Of a stretch of 64,000 nucleotides of DNA, positions 9,848 through 20,093 are shown one piece after another. The notes beneath the pieces are model-generated. The model was not told where the DNA came from, did no database searches, and saw only the letters and a program-made list of their open reading frames with translations. Position 1 is the first letter of the stretch. Each line of letters opens with the position of its first letter. A program made the translations under genes and the position numbers. Location: assembly GCA_027491355.1 (NCBI GenBank), contig JAIXWI010000044.1:1-64000 (forward strand), given 5' to 3'. This stretch comes from Bacteroidota bacterium. Its GTDB lineage: Bacteria; Bacteroidota; Bacteroidia; UKL13-3.

Positions 9848-10338
9848 GATTTGTCTACTTCAATTACTGACAATTCATCTGAACATGCAATTAGAAGTTC
9901 TTGAATTGTTTGTGCTTTACCAGGGTATTTTAAATCAGGTGCCAATTGGTTCAGAGGAATCAATGTAAATTTCCTAAATGGAATTTGTGGATGTGGTATT
10001 TTTAAATGAGGGCTATTGAATTCAATTGAATCGTAAAATAAGATATCGATATCTATGATTCTTTCTGCCCATTTTTCATCTCTTGTTCTGCCCATTTCTT
10101 GTTCAATAGCTAACAATTCATCTAATAGTTGTGCTGGTTCAAGGATTGTTTCAATGCAAAGCGCTGCATTTAAAAAATCAGCTTGATCGGTTTTTCCCCA
10201 AGCTTTGGTTTGGTAAATTGACGATACACTTTGAATGGTTAGGGGGATTTTTTTTAATGCTTCAACCGCGTTGATCAAATTCAATTTAGCATGGCCCATA
10301 TTGGAACCAAGCAGCAAATAAGCAATGTGTGAATCCAT
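9838..10338 (-). CDS. folK: 2-amino-4-hydroxy-6-hydroxymethyldihydropteridine diphosphokinase
   Basis: HPPK (166 aa) transfers pyrophosphate from ATP to hydroxymethyldihydropterin in folate synthesis. Visible motifs are LLLGSNMGHAKLNL at the N terminus, the pterin and ATP sites DFLNAAL and GRTRDEKWAERIIDIDILFYD (metal-binding aspartates 96 and 98), and HPQIPFRKFTLIPL. It directly follows the aspartate kinase stop with no gap and overlaps the next gene, so it is in an operon. Confidence 0.95.
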   Translation of the reverse strand: MDSHIAYLLLGSNMGHAKLNLINAVEALKKIPLTIQSVSSIYQTKAWGKTDQADFLNAALCIETILEPAQLLDELLAIEQEMGRTRDEKWAERIIDIDILFYDSIEFNSPHLKIPHPQIPFRKFTLIPLNQLAPDLKYPGKAQTIQELLIACSDELSVIEVDKSWL

Positions 10339-11613
10339 CTAAATTGTATTATTTGATGTAATTACCCATTGAATTGTATTGCGCGTTTTTTGTTCTAAAA
10401 GTATTTTTTTATGGTTGATGTATGATGGTATGTCATCATTTTTAAAATGACTGATGGTAAACAACTCTACCGAATGGTTGATTCTAATGTCATATTGCTG
10501 GTTCAAAACACTCAATAAATCGGCTACCCTTGACTCATGGTGATTGATACACACGTTAAAACTCAATGCAGAATTTTGCATCAAATTTACTTTGATTTGA
10601 AAATCATCAAACAATGAAAATAGCGTGCTCAAACGGTCTTCACTCATAAATGAAAAATCCTTGCATTTTATTGAAAGTAGGGTCTGTTCTTTTTTAAGTA
10701 TGAAAGCAGGAATATCATCTTCTTTTTCTATGGGTATGCCAACACAGGTACCTTCAGCATCTGGATTTATAAATGACTTAACGTATAAAGGAATTTGTTT
10801 TTGTTGAAGTGGTTGAATGGTTTTAGGGTGAATGATGGTAGCACCATAGAAAGCCATTTCTATGGCTCTTGGATAACTTAAGCCATTGATTTTAATGGCC
10901 TCATTGAATAACTTTGGATCAGCATTCATAACTCCGTCAACATCTTTCCAGATGGTTAGCTCTTTTGCATCCATGCAATTTGCAAAAATGGCAGCTGAAT
11001 AATCTGAGCCTTCTCGGCCAAGTGTTGTTGTAAGGTTTTCATTGTTCTTTCCTATAAATCCTTGTGTAATGACCATCTGTTTCTTTACAATTGGATTTAA
11101 TTTTTGATGTATAAGCCTATTGGTTAAATTCCAATCAACCTTTGCATCTCTATATGTGTTGTCAGTAGCAATGAAATTTCGGGCATCAATCCATCTATTT
11201 TTGCAGCCTATCTCGTTCAAGTAGGTGCTGACAATTCTAGTAGAAAAAATCTCTCCATAACTAACAATTTGGTCGTAAACCAAATCAGCATCAGTTCCTG
11301 GTGCCATTTCCAGTTCACATTCTAGTTCAATAAAGAGGTTTTCAATATCGTCATAAGCATGACTTTGTTTTCCTTGAATGAGCTCTGCTATGATGTCATC
11401 ATGAAATTTTTTTATTTCATGATAAATTTGGGTCTTTTCTTTTTGGTTATTCAAATAAGCTTTTGCCAATTGCTCGAGCGCATTTGTTGTTTTACCCATT
11501 GCAGAGACCACAATCAATAACTCACTTGAGCCAAATTTCAATAAAATATCTCCTACATTTTTAACTGCAGCAGCATTTTTTACAGAGGCACCTCCAAATT
11601 TGAAAACTTTCAT
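10339..11613 (-). CDS. lysC: Aspartate kinase (monofunctional)
   Basis: Catalyses ATP-dependent phosphorylation of aspartate, the first step towards lysine, threonine and methionine. The N-terminal kinase domain has KFGGASV at residues 4-10, ITQGFIGKN and the TTLGREGSDYSAAIFA catalytic segment. C-terminal ACT domains follow (LLSIKCKDFSFMSEDRLSTLF and QIKVNLMQNSALSF). With 424 aa it is a typical Bacteroidota stand-alone enzyme not fused to homoserine dehydrogenase. First gene of a four-gene operon. Confidence 0.93.
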   Translation of the reverse strand: MKVFKFGGASVKNAAAVKNVGDILLKFGSSELLIVVSAMGKTTNALEQLAKAYLNNQKEKTQIYHEIKKFHDDIIAELIQGKQSHAYDDIENLFIELECELEMAPGTDADLVYDQIVSYGEIFSTRIVSTYLNEIGCKNRWIDARNFIATDNTYRDAKVDWNLTNRLIHQKLNPIVKKQMVITQGFIGKNNENLTTTLGREGSDYSAAIFANCMDAKELTIWKDVDGVMNADPKLFNEAIKINGLSYPRAIEMAFYGATIIHPKTIQPLQQKQIPLYVKSFINPDAEGTCVGIPIEKEDDIPAFILKKEQTLLSIKCKDFSFMSEDRLSTLFSLFDDFQIKVNLMQNSALSFNVCINHHESRVADLLSVLNQQYDIRINHSVELFTISHFKNDDIPSYINHKKILLEQKTRNTIQWVITSNNTI

Positions 11614-11731
11614 ATGATGGGAATATAATACTTATAGTTTTCAAAAATACTTGAAGACTTTGAAAACTTAAATAAAAATATGGTTTGAAGATTCGTTGAG
11701 TTGTTTTAGGTTTGTTAAAACAATTCAAATC

Positions 11732-12730
11732 ATGAATATTACTACATTAGGTCAGTTTATCATCGAAAAACAAAAAGATTTTCCATATGCCAAAGGTGAA
11801 CTTTCAAGATTATTGAGAGACATTGGAATAGCTGCAAAAATGATTTCTAGAGAAGTCAATAAAGCCGGATTGACACAAATTTTAGGAGACCATGGTTCAG
11901 TCAATGTTCAAGGTGAAGATGTAAAAAAATTAGATATTATTGGGAATGAAACATTTATATGGGCTTTAAGTAGGGGTGGAGAGGTATGTATGATGGCTAG
12001 TGAAGAGAATGATGAAGTAATACCCTTGCAAGGAGAATTTTCAAAAAATGGAAATTATGTTATCTGTATAGATCCTTTAGATGGCTCGAGTAATATTGAT
12101 GTCAATGTTTCAATCGGTACTATTTTTTCAATTTACAGAAGAATAACACCTGCAGGAACTGAACCAACATTGGCAGACGCACTGCAAGCTGGAAATCAAT
12201 TGGTAGCAGCTGGTTATGTAGTATACGGTACAAGCACAATGTTGGTGTTTTCAACTGGTAAAGGAGTCAATGCATTTACTTTGGATCCTTCAATTGGTGA
12301 ATTTTGTCTCTCACAATCAGTGGTTCAAACGCCAAAATCAGGTTCAATTTATTCTATCAATGAAGGCAATGCTGCAGAGTTTCCAGAAGGAATTAAACAG
12401 TATTTAACTTGGGCTAAAGAGAAGAATACTGAAGAAAAAAGACCACTAACGGCCAGGTACATTGGGTCTATGGTAGCAGATTTTCATAGAAATTTATTAA
12501 AAGGTGGAGTATTTATTTATCCCCCAACTGCAAAATCACCAAATGGGAAGTTGAGGTTGATGTTTGAAGGCATACCAATGGCATACATATGTGAGCAAGC
12601 CGGTGGTAAAGCATCAAATGGTAAAGGTCAACGCATCTTAGATATCCAACCTGAAAAATTACATCAGAGGGTTCCTGTAATAATGGGTTCATTTGATATG
12701 GTAGAAAAGGTTGAATCCTATTTGGGATAA
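11732..12730 (+). CDS. fbp: Fructose-1,6-bisphosphatase class 1
   Basis: Gluconeogenic phosphatase (332 aa) hydrolysing fructose 1,6-bisphosphate to fructose 6-phosphate. The metal-binding loop CIDPLDGSSNIDVNVSIGTIFSIY and the substrate loops ARYIGSMVADFHRNLLKGG and KLRLMFEGIPMAYICEQAGGKAS are intact. The start is placed at the ATG of MNITTLGQF. An upstream TTG at 11696 adds residues that do not match the family. The kinase gene follows after 12 bases. Confidence 0.95.
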   Translation: MNITTLGQFIIEKQKDFPYAKGELSRLLRDIGIAAKMISREVNKAGLTQILGDHGSVNVQGEDVKKLDIIGNETFIWALSRGGEVCMMASEENDEVIPLQGEFSKNGNYVICIDPLDGSSNIDVNVSIGTIFSIYRRITPAGTEPTLADALQAGNQLVAAGYVVYGTSTMLVFSTGKGVNAFTLDPSIGEFCLSQSVVQTPKSGSIYSINEGNAAEFPEGIKQYLTWAKEKNTEEKRPLTARYIGSMVADFHRNLLKGGVFIYPPTAKSPNGKLRLMFEGIPMAYICEQAGGKASNGKGQRILDIQPEKLHQRVPVIMGSFDMVEKVESYLG

Positions 12731-12742
12731 TAAAGCAAAACC

Positions 12743-14197
12743 ATGTCGGATCATTTATTTTTTGAACAGCTCATTGAGAAATATTCAAATGAGTTGGTAC
12801 TTATTTCCGACGAACAGGGTTTTATTAAACATGTAAAAGGAGCTTTACAGTCCGTCAATTTTAATTTCGAAGATTTAATTGGCTTACAAATTTCTAATTT
12901 AATTGTAGAAAAAGATTCTCCATTCATACATCCATTGTTAAATAGATGCAATCAGGAAGTTGTAGGCTTATTGAAATATACAAAAGCTCAGCAAATAGCA
13001 ATACAATCGCATATTTACTACGAGGATAAAAATTCATTGTATGTCATTTACATCAAACCTACCTCTAGTTTTTATTCAGAAAAAAAAGGTCTAGAACAAA
13101 TTAAAATCTTCTATGAAAATTTGCTCAATAATTTACCGGTAGATGTGGTTGTTTTTTCTCCTGATCACAAATATTTATACATCAATAAAATTGCATTGTC
13201 AGATGAGAAAAAAAGAAATTGGTTGATTGGTAAAACAGATCAGGAATATGCAGAAAAATTTCAATTAGCTCCTTCACATATAAAAGGTAGAAAAGAAACT
13301 TTTAGAAAAGTCATTGAAACAGGAAATTTGATTGAGTATGAAGAAGAGTTTAAAGGCAAATATAAAAATGGATCAAGCAAATGGTTATTAAGGCATTTCA
13401 AACCAATTTATAATTCACTTGGAGAAATTGAATTTGTATTGGGATTTGGATTAGATATTTCAGATAGAAAAAAAGCGGAAATTGAAACACTTAAAAATTT
13501 AGAAAAGCAAAAAGAACTCATTCAGTTGAAAAATAAATTTGTGAGCACAATTTCTCATGAGTTCAGAACGCCGCTTGCCACCATACGAGGGAGCATTGAT
13601 CTTCTAACGATGTTTTTGGAAAAGAATCAAATTAAACACCCTAAAATAAACCAGTTTATAGTCAATGTTAACAATGAAGTATTCAATTTAAATAATTTGT
13701 TAAATGAAGTACTCATGATTGGTAGGCACGATGTAAGTCTAACCCCCGTTAACTTTACCAATGGTAATTTGCTTGAATTGATTAAAAAAATTGTGGCGCA
13801 AAACTTCCCATATTTAGACAATCGTAAAATAACGGTTATCAGTAAAACACCCAATCATGCAATTCAATTTGACCCCAAATTAATGTTTCATGTATTGAGC
13901 AATATTTTATCAAATGCTGTGAAGTATTCTCAAAAGGATATCATTGTGGTTTTGAAGGAATACAAAAAAGTAACAACTGTTACAATAGAAGACTTTGGAA
14001 TAGGAATTCCAGAGCATGAACAGTCGAAGTTATTCAATTCATTTTACAGAGCCAGTAACAGCATCAATTATCAGGGAACAGGATTGGGACTGGTAATTGT
14101 TAAAAATTTCATAGAATTACACCAAGGCAAAATAGAACTGGTGTCTCAACTAAATGTTGGTACCAAGTTTAAAATTACAATTCCCAATAATCAGTAA
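12743..14197 (+). CDS. PAS-domain sensor histidine kinase, soluble
   Basis: Histidine kinase of 484 aa without membrane segments. A weak PAS-like N-terminal region (about 5-110) and a clear PAS/PAC (about 120-245, ending GFGLDISDRKKAE) are followed by a HisKA domain. The phosphoacceptor is His272 (STISHEFRTPLATI), and a HATPase_c domain with N, G1 (EDFGIGIPE) and G2 (GTGLGLVIV) boxes follows. Its likely partner is the response regulator 82 bases downstream. The signal sensed is unknown. Confidence 0.92.
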   Translation: MSDHLFFEQLIEKYSNELVLISDEQGFIKHVKGALQSVNFNFEDLIGLQISNLIVEKDSPFIHPLLNRCNQEVVGLLKYTKAQQIAIQSHIYYEDKNSLYVIYIKPTSSFYSEKKGLEQIKIFYENLLNNLPVDVVVFSPDHKYLYINKIALSDEKKRNWLIGKTDQEYAEKFQLAPSHIKGRKETFRKVIETGNLIEYEEEFKGKYKNGSSKWLLRHFKPIYNSLGEIEFVLGFGLDISDRKKAEIETLKNLEKQKELIQLKNKFVSTISHEFRTPLATIRGSIDLLTMFLEKNQIKHPKINQFIVNVNNEVFNLNNLLNEVLMIGRHDVSLTPVNFTNGNLLELIKKIVAQNFPYLDNRKITVISKTPNHAIQFDPKLMFHVLSNILSNAVKYSQKDIIVVLKEYKKVTTVTIEDFGIGIPEHEQSKLFNSFYRASNSINYQGTGLGLVIVKNFIELHQGKIELVSQLNVGTKFKITIPNNQ

Positions 14198-14279
14198 TTG
14201 CAACAATTATTATTGTAACTAATAAAAATTATTGTAGCTTAACAAAAAAATCACAAATTATTATAAGTTTTTTTTAATA

Positions 14280-15041
14280 ATGAAGCAAAAAATACTCATT
14301 GTGGAAGATTATCCACCAATGCGCCAAATTTTATGTGATATCTTAAACGATTATTTTGATTTATTGGTTGCTGAAGATGGAACTAAAGCATTAGAAATAT
14401 GTGAAAATACTCTCCCAGATTTGATCATATCTGACATCATGATGCCAAATACCAACGGACTTGCCATGTTAGATAGCCTAAAATCAAACCCATCCACCAA
14501 AGACATTCCCTTGATTTTCATAACAGCCCTGACTGAAATTGAAGACAAACACAAAGGTTTAGAAATGGGTGCAATAGATTATTTATACAAACCTTTTGAC
14601 GCCAAAGAGTTAATATTCAAAGCACAGAATATTTTAAAAGATAGAGAGAATTGGATGTCAAAGTATGAAATTGGACGTTTAAAACAAGAAAATCAAATAA
14701 ATTTGGCAGATAAAAATGTACTTTTTGTAAATGCAACCAAAAAATACATTGCCGATCATCTTTCAAATACAGATTTGTCGGTGAGGTTAATTGCAAGTAA
14801 CCTTGAAATGAGTTTATCTACTTTTGAGCGTTATTTTGAAAAGTATTTTCAAGAAACCCCCAAAGTTTATATCAGAAAAAAGCGGCTAGAGAAAGCCTAT
14901 TTGTTGTTCAAGAATAACTACACAAGTGTTGCAGATGTAGCATTTTCTGTTGGTTTCAATTCGCTTTCTTATTTTTGTAAATGCTTCAAAGATCAATACA
15001 AAGTATCTCCCTCGTCTATCATCAACAAGGGAACGGTTTAA
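14280..15041 (+). CDS. Response regulator with AraC-type DNA-binding domain
   Basis: Transcriptional response regulator of 253 aa. The receiver domain (1-120) has acidic residues ED at 9-10, phosphoacceptor Asp52 (SDIMMP), Thr82 and Lys104 (YKPF). A linker and an AraC/XylS double helix-turn-helix (about 150-250) follow, with the FSVGFNSLSYFCKCFKDQYKVSPS signature. It resembles the regulator part of Bacteroidota hybrid two-component systems, here split from its kinase. It lies 12 bases before the metalloprotease gene, which is a plausible target or co-transcribed output. Confidence 0.92.
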   Translation: MKQKILIVEDYPPMRQILCDILNDYFDLLVAEDGTKALEICENTLPDLIISDIMMPNTNGLAMLDSLKSNPSTKDIPLIFITALTEIEDKHKGLEMGAIDYLYKPFDAKELIFKAQNILKDRENWMSKYEIGRLKQENQINLADKNVLFVNATKKYIADHLSNTDLSVRLIASNLEMSLSTFERYFEKYFQETPKVYIRKKRLEKAYLLFKNNYTSVADVAFSVGFNSLSYFCKCFKDQYKVSPSSIINKGTV

Positions 15042-15053
15042 TTATTTATTTTT

Positions 15054-17534
15054 ATGGTTAAAAAAATAAAATCAACAATAGTTATTGTTGCATTGTTAGT
15101 TAGTGCATGTAAAATCAATTCTCATCAATCCAGTTCAATTGCTACTAATCCCATACAGGAAAAGGTGAAGAACTTTAAAAAGATTCCAGGTTTGTTCAAT
15201 ATTTACCAAGATTCAACCAATGGAAATGTTTACATTACAATTTCTCAGAGCCAATTAAAAATACCATTTATTTATTTTTCCCATACAACTGATGGCATTG
15301 CTGCAACTGGACAAATAAGAGGTGGATACAGAGACAATAAAATCATACAGTTTGAGCGCTACTTCGACAAAATTGAAGTTAAATTTGTTCAGACAGGCTA
15401 TTATTTTGACCCTAAACATCCAATTACCAAAGCCGGAGCAGCTAACATTAATGATGCAATTGTATCCAGTTTGAAAATTTTGGCTGAAAACAAAAAAACT
15501 GGAGAAATTCTGATAGATGCGGGTCCAATTTTTTTACAGGAATCGTTAAGCCAAATCAAACAAACGAATAGCCCCAATAGGTTCAGTTTAGGCTCATTGA
15601 GTAAAGAGAAAACCAAATACATCAGTTTAAAAAATTATCCTCAAAATACAGATTTAACTATTGCCTATGTATATGAAAATGCAATGCCAACTATTGGTGG
15701 GGGTAAAGAAATTACAGACGACCGTTACACAAGTATTCAAGTTCAACACTCAATTATTGAAGTGCCCAAAAATGACTTCAGGCCCAGAAAAGATGAACCT
15801 AGAATAGGTTATTTTATGGAGGAAGTAGATGACATGACAAGTAAAGATGCTGTTCCATACAAAGACATGATTCATCGATGGCATCTTCAAAAAAAGTATC
15901 CTGATTCTATGCTTTCAGAACCAATTGAACCAATTGTTTGGTGGATGGAAAATACCACACCACTGGAATTCAGACCAATTATACAAAAAGCAGGGGAGCG
16001 TTGGAATTTAGCTTTTGAAAAAGCAGGTTTTAAAAACGCCATACAAATCAAGCAACAACCAGATACAGCTGAATGGGAAGCAGGCGATATCAGGTATAAC
16101 GTTATCAGGTGGGTTAATTCTCCACAACCTGCATTTGGTGGTTATGGACCAAGTTTTGTGGATCCAAGAACGGGTCAAATTATAGGAGCTGATATCATGC
16201 TCGAATATATTTTTGTTACAAATAAACTCAAACAATCAAATTTATTTGAAACGCATGAATTAACAGCAAATAAAGGAACGTGTTTGGCCGATCATTACTT
16301 GCATCAAGCCAATCTGTTTGCAGCTTCAGCTATTGAATTTATGGCTACTGACAATGACTTAAAGAAAAGATACATTGAACAGTCAATCTATTATTTAACC
16401 TTACACGAAATGGGCCATACCTTAGGGTTAAATCACAACATGAAAGCTTCTCAGCTTTTAAATTATAATCAACTAAATGATACAACTTTAACACATAAAA
16501 TTGGTTTAACTGCTTCGGTTATGGACTATCCAGCTGTAAATGTAACAGCCGACCCAAGCAAACAAGGCGATTTTTTTACTACAATTCCAGGACCTTATGA
16601 TTGTTGGGCTATTGAATACGGCTATATGCCTGATGCTGCAAATGATAGTTTGACTTCAATTCAATTGAATCAAGTTTTATCCCGAGCTGCAGACTCGCTG
16701 CTTATTTTTGGAAATGATGCAGACGACATGCGTTCAGTAGGAAAAGGAATTGATCCGAGAGTGAATGTAAATGACATGGCTAAAGATGCACTGTATTTTG
16801 CTGAAAACAGAATGAAATTGGTTAATCTGTTAATGGACAGTATTTTCATTAAACATGCAGAAAAAGGTATCGGTTACCAAGAATTGAAGCAGATGTATGA
16901 CATTGCTCAGCAAGAATATTTCAATCAAATTCAAGTTGTAGCTAAATACATTGGTGGTGTGAAAGTAGATAGAAGTAAAAAAGGGAAACCTTATACACCG
17001 GTTGAATTGAAGACGCAGAAAGAAGCCATGGAATTGCTCAAGAAATATGCATTTTCAAATGATGCTTTTGTTCAGCAATTGAAACCAATTCCCTATTTAC
17101 AAAACCAAAGACGTGGTTTTAATTTTTATTCAAGTACCGAAGATCCTAAAATTCATCAAAGAATCTTAGCCCAACAACAAATGGTATTGGCACACTTATT
17201 ACACCCGGTTGTTTTGAAACGATTAACTGACAGTAAGCTATACGGAAACCAATATGGTGTAGCAGCCATGTTGAATGACCTAACCCAATCGTGTTTTAGT
17301 TCTGACAATACTGTTATTTCAACTTTCCGTCAGAATTTGCAAAATGCACTTGTAGACCAATACATTGACTTGATGCACTTAAATCAATTGGATGCAATCA
17401 GTTTAGCAGCCATTCATTTTCAGTTAAAGCAAATTCAAAAAATGTTACCTAAACAAGTGAATTTAGAATCACAAATTCACTTTGAAGCCTTGAAAGACAA
17501 AATCAAAGACTATTTGGACAAAAATAGGGGTTGA
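15054..17534 (+). CDS. Secreted zinc-dependent metalloprotease (DUF5117/DUF5118/DUF4953 family)
   Basis: Exported lipoprotein-like protease of 826 aa. The N terminus has a hydrophobic segment ending in LVSAC (Cys19), which looks like a lipobox. The zinc-binding motif HExxHxxGxxH is at residues 451-461 (HEMGHTLGLNH), followed by the met-turn SVMDYPA. Domain order and length match the Bacteroidota DUF5117-DUF4953 proteins. Substrate unknown. It follows the response regulator by 12 bases and probably belongs to the same transcript. Confidence 0.88.
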   Translation: MVKKIKSTIVIVALLVSACKINSHQSSSIATNPIQEKVKNFKKIPGLFNIYQDSTNGNVYITISQSQLKIPFIYFSHTTDGIAATGQIRGGYRDNKIIQFERYFDKIEVKFVQTGYYFDPKHPITKAGAANINDAIVSSLKILAENKKTGEILIDAGPIFLQESLSQIKQTNSPNRFSLGSLSKEKTKYISLKNYPQNTDLTIAYVYENAMPTIGGGKEITDDRYTSIQVQHSIIEVPKNDFRPRKDEPRIGYFMEEVDDMTSKDAVPYKDMIHRWHLQKKYPDSMLSEPIEPIVWWMENTTPLEFRPIIQKAGERWNLAFEKAGFKNAIQIKQQPDTAEWEAGDIRYNVIRWVNSPQPAFGGYGPSFVDPRTGQIIGADIMLEYIFVTNKLKQSNLFETHELTANKGTCLADHYLHQANLFAASAIEFMATDNDLKKRYIEQSIYYLTLHEMGHTLGLNHNMKASQLLNYNQLNDTTLTHKIGLTASVMDYPAVNVTADPSKQGDFFTTIPGPYDCWAIEYGYMPDAANDSLTSIQLNQVLSRAADSLLIFGNDADDMRSVGKGIDPRVNVNDMAKDALYFAENRMKLVNLLMDSIFIKHAEKGIGYQELKQMYDIAQQEYFNQIQVVAKYIGGVKVDRSKKGKPYTPVELKTQKEAMELLKKYAFSNDAFVQQLKPIPYLQNQRRGFNFYSSTEDPKIHQRILAQQQMVLAHLLHPVVLKRLTDSKLYGNQYGVAAMLNDLTQSCFSSDNTVISTFRQNLQNALVDQYIDLMHLNQLDAISLAAIHFQLKQIQKMLPKQVNLESQIHFEALKDKIKDYLDKNRG

Positions 17535-17560
17535 TTTATTTAATTTTAAGCCTACATTTG
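17531..17560 (+). promoter_or_regulatory. Candidate promoter of queA
   Basis: A TTG (17531-17533) and TACATTTG (17553-17560, matching TAnnTTTG) are 19 bases apart, the spacing expected for the Bacteroidota housekeeping sigma factor. It overlaps the end of the metalloprotease gene and precedes queA by 52 bases. A small inverted repeat TTAGG/CCTAA lies in the leader. Confidence 0.5.
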
Positions 17561-17612
17561 CATTCCAATTTTTTAGGTTAATTAGCCTAAATATTGCCTA
17601 AATATTTTTTGA

Positions 17613-18659
17613 ATGAAATTATCACAGTTTAAGTTTGCTTTTAACGAAAGCCTTATTGCTAAACATCCTGCAGAAAACAGAGATGCAGCAAAATTAATGG
17701 TCATTAACAGAGAAACCGGAAAAATAGAGCATAAAAAGTTCTCAGACATCTTAGGTTATTTCAATGACAGAGATGTGATGATTTTAAACAATACAAAGGT
17801 TTTTCCTGCAAGATTATACGGTAGTAAAGAAAAAACAGGCGCTAAAATTGAAGTTTTTTTATTGAGAGAACTGAACAAAGAAATGAAACTTTGGGATGTT
17901 TTGGTGGACCCTGCACGTAAAATAAGAGTTGGTAATAAACTCTATTTTGGGAACGACGATTTGGTAGCTGAAGTGGTAGACAATACCACCAGTAGAGGCA
18001 GAACCATCCGTTTTTTATTTGATGGCTCTGACGAAGAACTTTGGAAATTGATTGACAAGCTAGGTGAAATGCCATTGCCTAAATACATGAACCGTGCGGT
18101 TGAAAAAATAGACAAAGAAAGATTCAATACCATTTTTGCTAAAAATATTGGTGCTGTTATTCCTCCAACTGCAGGTTTACATTTTAGCAAAGAGCTGATG
18201 ATGCGCCTTGAAATTAAAGGCGTGCGTTTTTCTGAAATTACTTTGCACAATGGTTTAGGTTCTTTCAGAGCTGTTGAGGTTGAAGATTTAACAAAACACA
18301 AAATGGATTCAGAGTTTTATCAAATTGATCCAGAAACGGCAAGTTTGGTGAATAATGGTTTAGAAGAAAAGCGCAAAATTGTAGCTGTTGGTAACTCAGT
18401 TATGAGGGCATTGGAATCATCAGTTTCATCAGCAGATAGGCTCAATCCTTTGTCAGGTTGGACAGATAAGTTTTTATTTCCTCCACATGACTTTAAAATT
18501 GCCAACGTGTTAATTTCTAATTTCCACCCACCCGAGTCTACGTTATTGATGGCAACGGCTGCATTTGCTGGATTTGAACTTTTGCAAGAAGCATACAATG
18601 AAGCAGTAAAAAAGAAATACCGTTTCTTGGCTTATGGCGATGCCATGATGATCATTTAA
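17613..18659 (+). CDS. queA: tRNA preQ1(34) S-adenosylmethionine ribosyltransferase-isomerase
   Basis: QueA (348 aa, usual length) moves and isomerises the ribosyl group of SAM onto preQ1 in tRNA to give epoxyqueuosine. Conserved blocks are [42 protein letters not shown] and [21 protein letters not shown]. ispD follows after 5 bases and is likely co-transcribed. Confidence 0.96.
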   Translation: MKLSQFKFAFNESLIAKHPAENRDAAKLMVINRETGKIEHKKFSDILGYFNDRDVMILNNTKVFPARLYGSKEKTGAKIEVFLLRELNKEMKLWDVLVDPARKIRVGNKLYFGNDDLVAEVVDNTTSRGRTIRFLFDGSDEELWKLIDKLGEMPLPKYMNRAVEKIDKERFNTIFAKNIGAVIPPTAGLHFSKELMMRLEIKGVRFSEITLHNGLGSFRAVEVEDLTKHKMDSEFYQIDPETASLVNNGLEEKRKIVAVGNSVMRALESSVSSADRLNPLSGWTDKFLFPPHDFKIANVLISNFHPPESTLLMATAAFAGFELLQEAYNEAVKKKYRFLAYGDAMMII

Positions 18660-18664
18660 TTCAA

Positions 18665-19345
18665 TTGAAAAGAATCGGAATAGTTGTAGCTGGTGGTTCA
18701 GGTCAAAGGATGGGGGCACCTATCCCCAAACAATTCATTGACCTAAATGGAATCCCTATTTTGGTAAGAACTTTGAATAAATTTATTGTTGCCAAAACAG
18801 ATCAATTGGTATTGGTTCTTCCCGAGAGTCAACTCGAAAATTGGGAGAAAATTAAACAACACATAGGATTTCATGCGCCACTAACCATTGTAAAAGGTGG
18901 CAATACCCGTTTTGAATCAGTTAAAAACGCAATAAATGCCATTGATGACCAAGAGGCCATTGTTGCCATTCATGATGGGGTAAGGCCTTTCGTCTCACCT
19001 GAATTAATTCATTTTTCTTTTGAACAAGCAGAAATACACGGGAGCGCTGTATGTTCAATCCAGTTGAAAGATAGTATACGTTTGGTAATGAATGAGTCGA
19101 GTCAGGCAAAAGACAGGTCAAACTATAGGTTAACTCAAACCCCACAAACTTTCATACTCTCACACTTAAAATCAGCATACCATCAAATAATAGATGGTCA
19201 AAGTTTTACAGATGATGCATCTGTATGGGAACATGCAGGGCAATCATTAAACTTAATTGAAGGAGAAGAACTGAATTTCAAAATCACAACACCAGAAGAC
19301 CTAAAGTTAGCAGAAAGTCTTTGTAGATTTAACCCCGACGTTTAA
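18665..19345 (+). CDS. ispD: 2-C-methyl-D-erythritol 4-phosphate cytidylyltransferase
   Basis: IspD (226 aa) makes CDP-methylerythritol in the non-mevalonate isoprenoid pathway. The nucleotide-binding loop AGGSGQRMG, the PKQF motif and HDGVRPFVSPE are intact, as is TDDASVWEHAG. The start is a TTG at 18665, since no ATG precedes the conserved GIVVAGGSG block. Five bases separate it from queA. Its 3' end overlaps the convergent DUF4290 gene by 17 bases. Confidence 0.93.
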   Translation: MKRIGIVVAGGSGQRMGAPIPKQFIDLNGIPILVRTLNKFIVAKTDQLVLVLPESQLENWEKIKQHIGFHAPLTIVKGGNTRFESVKNAINAIDDQEAIVAIHDGVRPFVSPELIHFSFEQAEIHGSAVCSIQLKDSIRLVMNESSQAKDRSNYRLTQTPQTFILSHLKSAYHQIIDGQSFTDDASVWEHAGQSLNLIEGEELNFKITTPEDLKLAESLCRFNPDV

Positions 19346-20021
19346 AATTCTTGTTATAGTTGTTATTGCCGCCACCATTGTTGCGGTTTTTGTTTTTATG
19401 TTTGTTTCTAAAATTACCTGTACCCCCAAAATTTTCTTGTGGTTTGGCAATTTTACGTTGCTGCATTTGTTTGAATTGAATGTCGGTATCCTCTGCAATA
19501 TTTATTTTTCCGTCACTTAATTCTTCTAGATGAGCCAAAACTTCAGCATCATTCAGCATTTCTTCATTCCATGCCTTACTGCTCATTTTCATAAATGAAC
19601 CAATGGCATTGATGTATGATTTTCTGAGCTGACCTTCTTCAAGTTCTGCAGCCTTTTTAATCATCTCGGCAATGTTTTTGCCGTAAAATCTGTATTTAAT
19701 CCTAGATTGAGGGTAATTTAAAGCATCAGGTTTTTGAAGCAATGACTCTTTTGTTGGCATTGGATAGGGAGAATCTACATCCAATTTAAAATCAGACATC
19801 ACAAATAGGTGGTCCCAGAGTTTGTGTTTGTAATCTACAACATCTCTCAAGTGAGGGTTCAATTGACCCATTAGTCGGATGATTTCATTGGCAATAGATT
19901 GACGTTTTTCTTTGTTTGGCTCTGCAACCGCAACTTCAATCATTTTTTGAATTGATCTGCCATACTCAGAGATCAATAATTTGCCTCTTTCTGTATTGTA
20001 TTCTAAACTTAAAGTATCCAT
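19329..20021 (-). CDS. DUF4290 domain-containing protein
   Basis: Uncharacterised Bacteroidota protein of 230 aa. It begins LEYNTERGKLLISEYGRSIQ, the family signature, and contains the YGKNIAEMIKKAAELEEG block. The C-terminal ~45 residues are a low-complexity, basic, Asn/Gly-rich tail (NKHKNKNRNNGG-type), which suggests nucleic-acid contact, though this is inference. It is convergent with ispD and its coding end overlaps it. Confidence 0.88.
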   Translation of the reverse strand: MDTLSLEYNTERGKLLISEYGRSIQKMIEVAVAEPNKEKRQSIANEIIRLMGQLNPHLRDVVDYKHKLWDHLFVMSDFKLDVDSPYPMPTKESLLQKPDALNYPQSRIKYRFYGKNIAEMIKKAAELEEGQLRKSYINAIGSFMKMSSKAWNEEMLNDAEVLAHLEELSDGKINIAEDTDIQFKQMQQRKIAKPQENFGGTGNFRNKHKNKNRNNGGGNNNYNKNFKRRG

Positions 20022-20093
20022 TTCTTAACGCAATATAAGGTATTCAAAATGGAATTAAACAGCAATCTGTTTAAACTAGTTAAAAATCAAATT

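Noticed and set aside
11696-11731. TTG start for fbp
   Set aside because: The extra 12 residues do not match the family, and the ATG at 11732 gives the normal N terminus.
17942-18598. Open frames antisense to queA
   Set aside because: queA is complete and conserved on the + strand; the antisense frames show no family features.
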